Below, in pieces: positions 9,820 through 18,439 of a stretch of DNA of 64,000 nt. The notes beneath the pieces are model-generated. The model saw nothing but the letters and a program-made list of their open reading frames with translations, was not told the DNA's origin and made no database searches. Made by a program: the position numbers and the translations under genes. The DNA lies in assembly GCF_000247645.1 (NCBI RefSeq), contig NZ_AHWA01000004.1, forward strand, positions 372,001 to 436,000, in the 5' to 3' direction. Source of the DNA: Salinibacterium sp. PAMC 21357. GTDB lineage: Bacteria > Actinomycetota > Actinomycetes > Actinomycetales > Microbacteriaceae. The stretch's first letter is position 1; every line of letters begins with the position of its first letter.

Positions 9820-10599
9820 GTGTCTAAGCGCATCGAAGTCAATGACCTCAACGTCTACTACAGCAAATTTCGCGCCGTAGAAGGTGTGTCGCTCACCATC
9901 GAGCCCCGCACCGTTACCGCCTTTATTGGTCCGTCTGGTTGCGGCAAGTCAACCTTCCTGCGCACCCTGAACCGCATGCACGAGGTCATCCCCGGTGCGT
10001 ACGTTGAAGGTGAAGTGCTCATCGACGGCAACAACCTTTATGCGCCCGGCGTTGACCCCGTGAGCGTGCGCCGCCAGGTTGGCATGGTCTTTCAGCGGCC
10101 AAACCCGTTCCCCACCATGTCGATTCGCGATAACGTCATTGCTGGCGTGAAGCTCAACAACTCGCGCATGAGCAAGAGCGACGCCGACGACCTCGTTGAG
10201 CAATCCCTCATCGGCGCGAACCTGTGGCAAGAAGTCAAAGAGCGCCTCGATAAGCCCGGCTCTGGCCTCTCTGGTGGACAACAGCAACGACTCTGCATCG
10301 CGCGCGCCATCGCCGTGAAGCCCGATGTCGTTCTGATGGACGAGCCGTGCTCGGCCCTTGACCCCATCTCGACCCTCGCTATCGAGGACCTCATCGAGGA
10401 ACTCAAGCAGGACTACACGATCGTCATCGTGACCCACAACATGCAGCAAGCCGCTCGTGTCTCAGACCGCACCGCCTTCTTCAACATCGCGGGAACCGGC
10501 CACCCAGGCAAGCTCATCGAATACGACGACACCAACACCATCTTCTCGAACCCCAGCGTGCAAGCAACCGAAGACTACGTCTCGGGCAAGTTCGGCTAA
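9820..10599 (+). CDS. pstB: Phosphate ABC transporter ATP-binding protein PstB
   Basis: This 259-aa ATPase powers the PstSCA importer. Walker A is GPSGCGKST (about residues 36-44), the Q-loop is VFQRPNPFP, the signature is LSGGQQQR, Walker B is [13 protein letters not shown], and the H-switch is IVTHNMQQA. The start is GTG 9820, 17 nt after the pstA stop, with CGAAGGAA before it. A rho-independent terminator follows 21 nt after the stop, closing the pst operon. Confidence 0.96.
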   Translation: MSKRIEVNDLNVYYSKFRAVEGVSLTIEPRTVTAFIGPSGCGKSTFLRTLNRMHEVIPGAYVEGEVLIDGNNLYAPGVDPVSVRRQVGMVFQRPNPFPTMSIRDNVIAGVKLNNSRMSKSDADDLVEQSLIGANLWQEVKERLDKPGSGLSGGQQQRLCIARAIAVKPDVVLMDEPCSALDPISTLAIEDLIEELKQDYTIVIVTHNMQQAARVSDRTAFFNIAGTGHPGKLIEYDDTNTIFSNPSVQATEDYVSGKFG

Positions 10600-10620
10600 C
10601 GAGCCGCCCGATGACACAGA

Positions 10621-10651
10621 AAAGCCCCCGCGCCAATTGGCCGGGGGCTTT
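10621..10651 (+). terminator. Rho-independent terminator after pstB
   Basis: The perfect arms AAAGCCCCCG (10621-10630) and CGGGGGCTTT (10642-10651) are extended inward by GCCAATTGGC. The A-run before and T-run after let it work on both strands, serving pstB (+) and the convergent anti-sigma gene (-). Confidence 0.85.
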
Positions 10652-10754
10652 ACTGTTGGTGCCGTGATGTTGTTGGGCCGTGCTCTTATTGGCACTGGGC
10701 TCTACTTGGCGCCCGAATCTATTGAGCGCGGACGGCCAACTAGTACGAAGGCTG

Positions 10755-11663
10755 CTACGCAGTTTCGAAGACGACGATCGGGTCCGTAGTGGGCGCATCA
10801 GATCCGCCCTTAGGTTCGATCGTCACACCGATAACATCGCCAACAGCCATGTCGCCATCCAAAACTCGCCACGTAGGGCCATCTTCAGCGGCATCCATGA
10901 GGCCAGCCGGTCGCGCACCAGACTCATCGATGTACCAGAGTTCGTAGACCTGATCGGCAGAGAGCGCCTCAAGACCATCAACGATGACAACGGATGACGC
11001 GAGCTCTGCCGACCACACAAAGGTGGCCGTAGCCCCGCCAGCGACCGTCGAAACCAGACGCTGCGAATCACTGGCCGCGTTGATAGCGGCAAGCTGGTCG
11101 GCCTGTTGCGAAGCGAAGCTTGTTTGATCGAGAGAAGCGCGACCGATCGAATCGGCGACAACGCCGCCGGTAACAATCAGAGCAACTGCTGCCGCGACTG
11201 CAGCAAGAGCGGTAGCGGGGCGGGTGAACCAGCGCGCCTGAGCTTTCGTCTCGGCGCGAGACGGAACAGCCGCTGAAGCTGACTGCGCTGAGCGTGACTG
11301 CTCGGTAGATACTTCGTCAGCGAGCGAAACCGATGCGCCTAGAGGCGTCACGGGGGCGATCGGGGCAGCTGCGACATCCACACCGGGTGCTTCGTCGGCT
11401 AGCGGCTGAGCGTCGACCTCTCGAGGCAGCTGCGGCGTCTGCGCAATCATGGCCATGAGATTGGCTTTGAGGGCAGGCGGCGGGCTGACCGGGTCAATGG
11501 CCATTCCCAGCGCTACCGCAGTGTCAGAGAGCTCGGTAGTTTCGGTGCGAGTTTCGCTGGACGATGCCAGGTGCTTCTCGAACGCTTCGCGCTCTTCTGG
11601 GCTCAACGCGTTGAGGGCGTAGGCGCCAGACTGGGCGGCGAGATCGTCGTTGCGATCGCTCAT
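10755..11663 (-). CDS. RskA-like anti-sigma factor
   Basis: This 302-aa membrane protein has an N-terminal cytoplasmic anti-sigma domain (AAQSGAYALNALSPEEREAF), a Pro/Ala/Ser-rich linker, one transmembrane segment (about residues 155-175, ATALAAVAAAVALIVTGGVV) and an extracytoplasmic RskA domain (VYELWYIDESGARPAGLM and IGVTIEPKGGS). It should sequester the ECF sigma factor encoded just upstream and release it after regulated proteolysis. Its ATG overlaps the sigma stop (ATGA). The inducing signal is not evident from the context. Confidence 0.9.
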   Translation of the reverse strand: MSDRNDDLAAQSGAYALNALSPEEREAFEKHLASSSETRTETTELSDTAVALGMAIDPVSPPPALKANLMAMIAQTPQLPREVDAQPLADEAPGVDVAAAPIAPVTPLGASVSLADEVSTEQSRSAQSASAAVPSRAETKAQARWFTRPATALAAVAAAVALIVTGGVVADSIGRASLDQTSFASQQADQLAAINAASDSQRLVSTVAGGATATFVWSAELASSVVIVDGLEALSADQVYELWYIDESGARPAGLMDAAEDGPTWRVLDGDMAVGDVIGVTIEPKGGSDAPTTDPIVVFETA

Positions 11664-12268
11664 GATGCCACCCCCATTTCGTCGCGTAAGCGGATCATTC
11701 CATCACGTAGTCGGGTTTTGACAGTGCCGACAGGAACCTTGAGCATGGTCGCCACCTCACTGTGGCTATAGCCGCCGTAATACGCAAGGGATACAGCTTG
11801 GCGCTGGAGTTCAGTCAGTCGGGACATGGCCTTCTCTACCCTTTCGTGTTCGAGTCGGACTTCTATGGTTTCTGAGACGTGATCGTAGTCCGGGTTGTGA
11901 TCACGGATGCCGATGCGAACATCGCGGTCGCGGGACGACTGAGATGCACGCACACGGTCAACGGTGCGGCGGTGAGCCATGGTGAGAATCCAGCTGACCG
12001 CGGCGCCCCGGTTCGAGTCGAAACGGGTTGCGGTCTGCCAGATCTCTAAGAAGATTTCTTGCGTCACTTCTTCAGACTGCGAATGGTCACGCAGGAGCCT
12101 CTTGACGAGCCCAAAGACTCGGGGGGCCAGCTGGTCGTAGAGCTCGCTAAATGCGGCTTGGTCACCAGTGGCGACACGCTCGAGCAGGTCTTGCGGGGTC
12201 GAGGCAGACGCTCCCGGTTCTTCAGGAAACGCGCTGACATCAGCTTCACGAGACATAACTACCAGCAT
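11660..12268 (-). CDS. sigK: ECF RNA polymerase sigma factor, SigK-like
   Basis: This 202-aa sigma factor has region 2 (FSELYDQLAPRVFGLVKRLL then EEVTQEIFLEIWQTA) and region 4 (LTELQRQAVSLAYYGGYSHS then EVATMLKVPVGTVKTRLRDG). The paired RskA-type anti-sigma factor and overall length fit the SigK/ECF19 group, and the gene symbol is by that analogy. ATG 12268 has TAGGAAC seven bases upstream; the internal ATG 12256 has no ribosome site. It is transcribed away from the polyamine operon across a gap of about 600 nt. Confidence 0.88.
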   Translation of the reverse strand: MLVVMSREADVSAFPEEPGASASTPQDLLERVATGDQAAFSELYDQLAPRVFGLVKRLLRDHSQSEEVTQEIFLEIWQTATRFDSNRGAAVSWILTMAHRRTVDRVRASQSSRDRDVRIGIRDHNPDYDHVSETIEVRLEHERVEKAMSRLTELQRQAVSLAYYGGYSHSEVATMLKVPVGTVKTRLRDGMIRLRDEMGVAS

Positions 12269-12890
12269 GACAGGTTCCTATGCTCCTTCATCGCAGTTCG
12301 ATAGGTTCAGCAGCGAAATTTCAGGCAGTGGATGCGGAACTGATGATGGTTTTCATCAATTGCTTTCACTGGTGAGTAATTCGGCACCGCCCACCAATTG
12401 GTTTGGTTGGTTGCGAAAAGTAGCGCGCGCAGGGCAGAACTCTCGATCGTGCGCTTGTTTTTGGGCACAAAAATACCGGGCCACAGAAACGCCTCTCGGC
12501 GCGAGGCCGCTCGGAGCGGCTAATATTGGAGCCCGGGGTTACTGTGGCCCGGCGTAGAAAAGTTTAGCAAACCGCTTCCTGTGTGCGCTCTCAGCCCGCG
12601 CCAGACGTTCACCATGAGCCAAGCTTTCCGCCACGTCGTGCGATGACCTTTCGCCTACGCCCTCACTGCAATGCTCGCTGCCGACCTCCCGCAGCCCAGA
12701 GTGACCCTGTGGCCCTGCGCTGAGCCGTCTCTTGTTTCCAGTTTGTGCGGATTCCGTGACGAATAGATTGCAATACCAACGTTTTCAGCATTTTTTAGTG
12801 ATTTTACGGCCCATTTGTGCAATTATCAGTCAACCCCGCAGCGTCGTGGGGCCGACCGTGTGAGTGTCGAAAATGCTAGGAGTACCTCTA
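12269..12890. other. Long divergent intergenic region (622 bp)
   Basis: This is the longest gene-free stretch in the window, between the divergent sigma factor and polyamine operon. I find no open frame with convincing codon use on either strand. It holds one strong stem-closed element (12476-12552, listed separately). A smaller GC hairpin, CCCCGC with GTGGGG around 12834-12851, sits in the leader of the binding-protein gene. AT-rich patches at 12760-12830 are the likely promoter area for the polyamine operon; I could not fix -35/-10 boxes with confidence. Confidence 0.6.
12476..12552 (-). ncRNA. Stem-closed multi-hairpin element, possible small RNA or terminator
   Basis: A perfect 11-bp inverted repeat, CCGGGCCACAG (12476-12486) and CTGTGGCCCGG (12542-12552), encloses at least two internal hairpins: GCCTC/GAGGC and CCGCT/AGCGG with a CGG loop. 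On the minus strand it is followed directly by TATTTTTG, as in an intrinsic terminator or the 3' end of a small RNA, so I place it on that strand. On the plus strand no T-run follows. I do not recognise a known riboswitch or RNA family. It ends about 210 nt upstream of the sigma gene start. Confidence 0.4.
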
Positions 12891-14102
12891 ATGAAGTCCA
12901 AGCCGCTACCCGCTGATCCTATGATTCGTGAGCTGATCCGCCGCGCGCAGAACTCCACGATGAATCGACGTACCTTACTTTCTGGAGCCGCCGTTGGAGC
13001 GACCGGCCTCGCTCTCGCAGCGTGCTCGACTGGACCCGACGAACTCACCGCAGCGCCAGACACCAGTGACACCAACAAGAAAATTCGTTGGGATAACTGG
13101 GCGCTCTATGTCGACATCGATGACGCTGGCGGCTATCCCACTATCGAAGCTTTCGAAGCTCAGACCGGAATTAGCGTCGAGTACACCGAAGCTGTCGACG
13201 ACAACAACACCTATTACGCCAAGGTGAAGGATCAGCTCTCGCTCGGCAAGGACATCGGGGCAGATGCCGTCTGCCTCACTGACTGGATGGTCGCTCGCCT
13301 TATTCGCTTTGGGTACACCCAGAAGCTCGACCACGCGAATATGCCGAATGTGGCCAACCTCATCCCGTCGCTGCAGGATGTCGATTTCGATCCCGGCCGC
13401 GAACACAGCGTGCCCTGGCAGGGCGGTTTCGCCGGCATTGCGTGGAACAAGGAACAACTGCCCAATGGGATCAAATCTGTTAAGGATCTCTGGAGCCCGG
13501 AACTCAAGGGCCGCGTTGGCGTGCTTTCCGAAATGCGCGACACGATGGGTCTGATCATGCTCGATCAGGGTGTCGATATCGAGGGCAAGTGGGGCGACGA
13601 TGAGTTCAACGCCGCGATTGATGAATTCACGAAGCAGGTCTCTGACGGCCAGATTCGCAACATCAAGGGCAACGCCTACAAAGAGGACCTCGTCAACGAA
13701 GACACCCTCGCTGCGATCGTGTGGTCTGGCGACATCGTTCAGTTGAATGCCGAGAACGGCGACAAGTGGGACTTCATCGTTCCCGAAGCTGGTGGAACTC
13801 TCTGGAACGACAATTTCATGGTGCCGATCGGTAGCGGCGCGAAGTCGAACGTCGAAGAGATGATCAACTACTACTACGACCCGGCTGTCGCTGCCGAGGT
13901 TGCCGCCTACGTGAACTACATCACCCCCGTTGTCGGAGCCAAGGAAGCTGCCGCAGCCATCGACCCCGAACTCGCTAACAACAACCTCATTTTTCCCGAT
14001 GAAGAAACGCTGTCTAACGCTTACGTGTTCCGTGGGCTAGATAACTCTGAAGAGCAGAAGTACAACGCCGCTTTCCAGAGCGTGCTTCTCGGCTCAGTCT
14101 GA
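12891..14102 (+). CDS. potD: Spermidine/putrescine ABC transporter substrate-binding protein, Tat lipoprotein
   Basis: This 403-aa binding protein resembles PotD/PotF (IRWDNWALYVDIDD near residue 63, then YAKVKDQLSLGKDIGADAVC and VPWQGGFAGIAWNKEQLP). The N-terminus carries the twin-arginine motif NRRTLLSGAAVGATGLALAA followed by a Cys, so it should be exported folded by Tat and lipidated. I chose ATG 12891, preceded by TAGGAG, over GTG 12864 and ATG 12873. Its stop overlaps the ATPase start (TGATG). The substrate (spermidine, putrescine or another cation) cannot be fixed from sequence. Confidence 0.9.
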   Translation: MKSKPLPADPMIRELIRRAQNSTMNRRTLLSGAAVGATGLALAACSTGPDELTAAPDTSDTNKKIRWDNWALYVDIDDAGGYPTIEAFEAQTGISVEYTEAVDDNNTYYAKVKDQLSLGKDIGADAVCLTDWMVARLIRFGYTQKLDHANMPNVANLIPSLQDVDFDPGREHSVPWQGGFAGIAWNKEQLPNGIKSVKDLWSPELKGRVGVLSEMRDTMGLIMLDQGVDIEGKWGDDEFNAAIDEFTKQVSDGQIRNIKGNAYKEDLVNEDTLAAIVWSGDIVQLNAENGDKWDFIVPEAGGTLWNDNFMVPIGSGAKSNVEEMINYYYDPAVAAEVAAYVNYITPVVGAKEAAAAIDPELANNNLIFPDEETLSNAYVFRGLDNSEEQKYNAAFQSVLLGSV

Positions 14103-15283
14103 TGGGGATTGATACTTTCGCTGAGAGCGGAGCAGATCTTGAATTGGTGGGGATTCATAAACGTTTCCCTGGCTTTACCGCTATTGAAGACCTCAACCTA
14201 ACTATCCCTGCCGGGTCGTTCTTTGCCTTGCTCGGACCGTCGGGTTGCGGCAAGACAACAACGTTGCGGCTCGTGGCCGGTCTTGAGGCTCCGACTGCTG
14301 GCCGGATCCTGATCGGTGGTAAGGATGTGACTGACCAGAAGTCGTTCCAGCGCCCGGTCAACACTGTCTTTCAGAGTTATGCCCTGTTTCCGCACATGAC
14401 CGTGCTGGAGAACGTCGCTTTTGGGTTGCGTCGCCGCAAGATGGCTGACCCATTGGACAAGGCACATGAGGTGTTGAGCCTCGTGGAGCTTGACCATCTC
14501 GCGAGCCGCCGCCCCCAGCAGCTTTCCGGCGGTCAACAGCAGCGGGTCGCTCTGGCTCGCGCCATCGTCAACCGTCCGGCGTTGCTGCTTCTCGATGAAC
14601 CGCTGGGGGCACTCGACCTCAAACTGCGTCGCCAGATGCAACTCGAACTCAAAACTATTCAAGAGGATGTCGGCCTCACCTTCCTGCACGTCACTCACGA
14701 CCAAGAGGAAGCCATGACAATGGCCGACACGATCGCGGTGATGAACAAGGGTCGCATTGAGCAAATGGGCGCCCCGCAGGAGCTCTACGAATTGCCAAGA
14801 ACGTCGTTCGTCGCAAACTTTCTTGGCCAGTCGAATTTGTTCACCGGACCCGTCGTCGGCACAACAAGCACTAGCATCTCGGTCGACATTTCTGGGCAGA
14901 AAATCACCGTCCCGATCGACCGTGCACATCGCACGACCGGCGAGATCACGGTTGGCGTTCGCCCCGAGAAGCTGACTCTGCACAGCACGGAACCGGCCCA
15001 CAATCCTGATGTCAACGTCATGGGCCCTGGTCGTGTTATCGACGTCTCGTTTAGCGGTGTGAGCACGCAATATTTGGTAGATGTTCCTGGCGCCGGCAAC
15101 CTCATTGTTTTCGCACAGAACATGACATTCGGTTCGGATGTTCGCGAAGACGACAAGGTGTGGGTCAGCTGGACCATCGGCCACGGTTTCGGTCTCGATG
15201 ACGAACCGGCTGATGCACCGCGATTCTCACCCGATCTGGACACTCGCACGATCGCAGCGCAGCATCGACTAGAAGGGGCATAG
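14102..15283 (+). CDS. potA: Polyamine ABC transporter ATP-binding protein
   Basis: This 393-aa ATPase has Walker A GPSGCGKTT (about residues 43-51), signature [15 protein letters not shown], Walker B LLLLDEPLGALD and H-loop HVTHDQEEAMTMAD. A C-terminal TOBE-type regulatory domain (about 290-370, VGVRPEKL) is typical of the PotA/MalK group. Start and stop are tightly spaced within potD-potA-potB-potC. It should drive polyamine uptake by the two following permeases. Confidence 0.93.
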   Translation: MGIDTFAESGADLELVGIHKRFPGFTAIEDLNLTIPAGSFFALLGPSGCGKTTTLRLVAGLEAPTAGRILIGGKDVTDQKSFQRPVNTVFQSYALFPHMTVLENVAFGLRRRKMADPLDKAHEVLSLVELDHLASRRPQQLSGGQQQRVALARAIVNRPALLLLDEPLGALDLKLRRQMQLELKTIQEDVGLTFLHVTHDQEEAMTMADTIAVMNKGRIEQMGAPQELYELPRTSFVANFLGQSNLFTGPVVGTTSTSISVDISGQKITVPIDRAHRTTGEITVGVRPEKLTLHSTEPAHNPDVNVMGPGRVIDVSFSGVSTQYLVDVPGAGNLIVFAQNMTFGSDVREDDKVWVSWTIGHGFGLDDEPADAPRFSPDLDTRTIAAQHRLEGA

Positions 15284-15285
15284 CG

Positions 15286-16203
15286 ATGGCGTTCGCCGCA
15301 TTCTCGTCATCGACTGCCCCCGCTGCAGCTGATACTTCACGCAAGAAGAGTCCGGTTGCGCTGCTTCTGCTGCTCCCCGGCATCCTCTATCTAGTTCTCT
15401 TCTTTCTGACGCCGCTGATATCGCTCTTGCTGACTTCGCTCAAAGCGCCGTCAGAGTTTGGCGACTTTGGTGAATTCAGTTACGCGTTCCGCTGGGAAAA
15501 CTATGTTGACGTTGTCACCGCTTATTGGCCGCACATCATGCGTTCGTTCGGCTATGCGATTACCGCAACATTCTTTGCTCTGATCATCAGTTACCCGCTG
15601 GCGTACTTTATTGGTGTCAAAGCTCGGCGTTGGCCGCTGCTGCAGAGTCTTGCTCTGGTGTTGATTATCGCGCCGTTTTTCATCAGTTTTCTGCTGCGCA
15701 CTTTGGCGTGGAAGCAGTTGTTCTCCGACGAATCATTCCTTGTGACGTCGCTCAAAGCGATATCTGTGCTTGCTCCAGATGCGCACGTCACGGGAACGGC
15801 GTTCTCCGTTATTTTCGGCCTCACCTACAACTTCATCCCCTTCATGACGTTGCCGCTCTATACGACGCTCGAGCGGCTCGATGTGCGTTACCTCGAAGCG
15901 GGTAGTGACCTTTACGCCAGCCAATTTCACGTGTTCCGTAAGGTCACGATCCCACTCTCCATGCCCGGCATCGTGGCGGGAACCCTGCTGACGTTCATCC
16001 CCGCAGCCGGCGACTACATCAACGCAAGTCGCGAGTTTCTCGGTGGCACCGGCACCCAGATGATCGGAAACGTGATCGAGGCGAACTTTCTGGTGTTGCA
16101 GAACTATCCGGCGGGAGCAGCTCTCTCCATCATTCTGATGACAGCAATCCTCGTAATCGTGAGCATCTATGTGAAGAAATCAGGAACGGAGGAGCTTCTG
16201 TGA
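15286..16203 (+). CDS. potB: Polyamine ABC transporter permease PotB
   Basis: This 305-aa permease has about six transmembrane segments, starting at LLLLPGILYLVLFFLTPLI. The EAA-type loop EAGSDLYASQFHVFRKVTIP (about residues 204-223) contacts PotA. It begins 2 nt after potA and its stop overlaps the potC GTG. The Ala/Ser-rich N-terminal 25 residues are cytoplasmic. Confidence 0.93.
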   Translation: MAFAAFSSSTAPAAADTSRKKSPVALLLLLPGILYLVLFFLTPLISLLLTSLKAPSEFGDFGEFSYAFRWENYVDVVTAYWPHIMRSFGYAITATFFALIISYPLAYFIGVKARRWPLLQSLALVLIIAPFFISFLLRTLAWKQLFSDESFLVTSLKAISVLAPDAHVTGTAFSVIFGLTYNFIPFMTLPLYTTLERLDVRYLEAGSDLYASQFHVFRKVTIPLSMPGIVAGTLLTFIPAAGDYINASREFLGGTGTQMIGNVIEANFLVLQNYPAGAALSIILMTAILVIVSIYVKKSGTEELL

Positions 16204-17006
16204 AACTCTCCATTGGCAAGTGGGTACTGCCCGTTTACACCGCGCTTGCGCTGCTGATCTTGATGATTCCGATCGGCTACACCTTCGTCTACAGCTTTAA
16301 TGACTCGCTGAAATCGAACATCACGTGGCGTGGTTTCACTTTCGACAAGTGGCTCAATGTTTGCAACGTGCAGAATGGTGCCGTCTGTGAGGCCTTCGGC
16401 AACAGCATCTTCATCGCGGTGGTGTCGACGATAGTGGCGACCACGCTCGGCACGATGATCGCCATCGCGATGGTGCGTTACCGATTCAAGTTCCGCTCGC
16501 AGCTGAGCCTGTTCCTCTTTCTCCCGATGGCGACTCCCGAGGTTGTGCTCGGTGCCGGACTCGCAGCGCAGTTCTTGTCGGTCGGCGTGCCCAAAGATAT
16601 GACGACGATTATTCTGGCGCACACGATGTTCAGCATCAGCTTTGTGGTCGTTGCGGTGAAGGCTCGCGTCGCAACCCTGGATCCGGCTCTTGAGGAAGCT
16701 GGTCGCGACCTCTACGGGTCAGCGCTTCAAGTCTTTATGCGCATCACGTTCCCGCTGTTGCTTCCCGGAATTCTCGCGGCAGCACTGTTGTCATTCGCGT
16801 TGTCGTTCGACGACTTCATCATCACGAACTTCAACTCTGGCAACGTGTCAACGTTCCCGAAGTACATCTGGGTCTCAGCGGCACGAGGTATTCCCGCAGA
16901 GGCAAATGTCGTGGCGTCAGCCGTGTTCATTCTGGCGTTAGTCATTGTGGTGACAGTTCAGGTGTCTGGCGCCGCCCGCGCCAAACGTCTCGCCAAGATG
17001 AACTAG
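16200..17006 (+). CDS. potC: Polyamine ABC transporter permease PotC
   Basis: This 268-aa permease has an N-terminal transmembrane helix (VLPVYTALALLILMIPIGYT), further segments, and the coupling loop EEAGRDLYGSALQVFMRITF. The SFDDFIITNF motif is highly typical of PotC/PotI. The start is GTG 16200, overlapping the potB stop (GTGA). It ends 8 nt from the convergent gene's stop, with no clear terminator in between. Confidence 0.93.
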   Translation: MKLSIGKWVLPVYTALALLILMIPIGYTFVYSFNDSLKSNITWRGFTFDKWLNVCNVQNGAVCEAFGNSIFIAVVSTIVATTLGTMIAIAMVRYRFKFRSQLSLFLFLPMATPEVVLGAGLAAQFLSVGVPKDMTTIILAHTMFSISFVVVAVKARVATLDPALEEAGRDLYGSALQVFMRITFPLLLPGILAAALLSFALSFDDFIITNFNSGNVSTFPKYIWVSAARGIPAEANVVASAVFILALVIVVTVQVSGAARAKRLAKMN

Positions 17007-17013
17007 GCCCCCG

Positions 17014-17643
17014 CTAGTCGAGTGCGCCCGCCCGATACAGCTTGGCGCAGGTGGCGAACTCGTCTGCGGTACGCGAGTAACGGTCGGCACGAGTCGTGAG
17101 CTCGCTCGCCCGTGTCGGGTCGAGTAGCTCTTGGTCGTCGGCAATGCTTCCTGCCCCCGAGGCGAGGATGCGACTAAACGATGCTGCCCTGTCGAGGGCG
17201 ACCCCAAAGTCGCCGCGGAAGAGGCCACGCAAAATTTGGTCAGCCAACTCTCTGATTTCGTCGGGCCCCGTGGGGTTGATGGCGCCGGTGACGGCAGCAT
17301 CAATCGTGCGGAGGGTCTCAATGCCACGCTGAAAGAGAAGGCTTGTACCCACAGCATCCTGTTGGATAACGGCCCGCAGCAAATAGATGCGCCAGAGCGC
17401 TCCGGGGAGGCTACCGGCGCTCGATCGCGACCACAACTCGGCGATGGCATCAATGCCATGCTCGTCGGTATAGGCGACGATTCTTTCGAGCACGGCAGGA
17501 TCATCCGTGTCGCGTGCACCATCTACGAGCGCGTGGGCTGTATCGTGGGCTGCGCGCATAATTTGGGCGGGATCTTGACCGCCCTCAAATGTGTCAAACT
17601 TATCTGTCGAGTACTGCGTGGGCTTGTGGAAATTTTCTGCCAT
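17014..17643 (-). CDS. Conserved hypothetical protein
   Basis: This 209-aa soluble, helix-rich, acidic protein has no signal peptide or transmembrane segment. Recognisable stretches are AELWSRSSAGSLPGALWRIY, which looks like a conserved core, and a Ser/Arg/Ala-rich C-terminal half. I do not recognise the family, though its style is that of actinobacterial core hypotheticals located next to tRNA genes. The ATG at 17643 lies 25 nt from the divergent tRNA-Lys gene. No function is proposed. Confidence 0.7.
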   Translation of the reverse strand: MAENFHKPTQYSTDKFDTFEGGQDPAQIMRAAHDTAHALVDGARDTDDPAVLERIVAYTDEHGIDAIAELWSRSSAGSLPGALWRIYLLRAVIQQDAVGTSLLFQRGIETLRTIDAAVTGAINPTGPDEIRELADQILRGLFRGDFGVALDRAASFSRILASGAGSIADDQELLDPTRASELTTRADRYSRTADEFATCAKLYRAGALD

Positions 17644-17668
17644 GAGATCACGGTACGCTTAACATGTA

Positions 17669-17741
17669 GGGCCTGTAGCTCAGTTGGTAGAGCATCGGAC
17701 TTTTAATCCGCGGGTCCCGGGTTCGAGTCCCGGCGGGCCCA
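17669..17741 (+). tRNA. tRNA-Lys (anticodon TTT)
   Basis: The 73-nt cloverleaf has acceptor arms GGGCCTG/CGGGCCC with one T-G pair. The D-arm is GCTCAGTTGGTAGAGC, the anticodon loop is CTTTTAA with TTT at its centre, and the T-arm is CCCGGGTTCGAGTCCCGG. The discriminator is A and CCA is not encoded. The T-rich ATTTTTCT right after the gene is a likely terminator. Confidence 0.97.
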
Positions 17742-17819
17742 CATTTTTCTTCGCGTTCACGGTAGCTTGTTGCGATTCTTCTCCGCTGTGCGGAGCGTGC
17801 CGCGATTAGGCTCCTGAGC

Positions 17820-18296
17820 ATGGAGTTATGGGATCTCGAGGGAACGAACTATCTCAGCATCGAGCCCATGGCTTATGAGTTTGACGATGTGCGCGTTGAT
17901 TCCTACGACGCGAACTGGCTCCTGATCGATGGGCGCGCACGATGGGGCACCGAGGAGTGGAACTTTCTCGAGCCCTGCTTGCTCGTGGATGAGGCACGCA
18001 GCCTGGGCACGTGGTTGACGCGTGCTGCTCGCGGGCTTATCGAGCCGATGGAGCTGAGCGGCCACAGCGAATTGCAGCCTACGCAGGATTTTCTCGAACC
18101 GAACTTTGGATTTGGGGTCGTAAGTTTTGCGCCTGCCGCCGTCGTGCTCCGCACGTTCCTCTGGCTTGAGTCACAGCCGCCGAGCGTGACGAGCGAGCGG
18201 GAATTCTTCATGGATCTCACACTCTCCCCGAGCGACCTGCGGCTGGCAGTCGCCACGTGGGAGTCGGAGCTCACGGAGTTCCCCGCGCGCGGCTAG
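17820..18296 (+). CDS. WapI-like immunity family protein
   Basis: This 158-aa acidic cytoplasmic protein begins with a beta-rich half (YLSIEPMAYEFDDVRVDSYD, then NWLLIDGRARWGTEEWNF). The rest includes LTRAARGLIEPM, VSFAPAAVVLRTFLWLE and a Leu-rich end (LTLSPSDLRLAVATWESEL). This pattern matches the WapI immunity family, which neutralises contact-dependent toxins. No toxin gene adjoins it, so it would be an orphan immunity or a repurposed paralogue. The start ATG 17820 has no strong Shine-Dalgarno. It follows the tRNA gene, a common site for acquired genes, but its codon use looks native. Confidence 0.6.
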   Translation: MELWDLEGTNYLSIEPMAYEFDDVRVDSYDANWLLIDGRARWGTEEWNFLEPCLLVDEARSLGTWLTRAARGLIEPMELSGHSELQPTQDFLEPNFGFGVVSFAPAAVVLRTFLWLESQPPSVTSEREFFMDLTLSPSDLRLAVATWESELTEFPARG

Positions 18297-18439
18297 ATCA
18301 CTCACCGTCGGTGGTGCGAGGCGCTGGGCGCGTCGCACTCAACCGCACCCCGATGTGGGGACAGCGCCACGTCAGCCGCCCACGTAACCTGTCATGGTGA
18401 GGTCGACTCACCCCATGTTCGTGCCCGGTGAGGATCCAG

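Noticed and set aside
17669-17741. tRNA-Lys as an integration site
   Set aside because: No integrase, direct repeat of the tRNA 3' end or compositional shift was seen within the next several kilobases.
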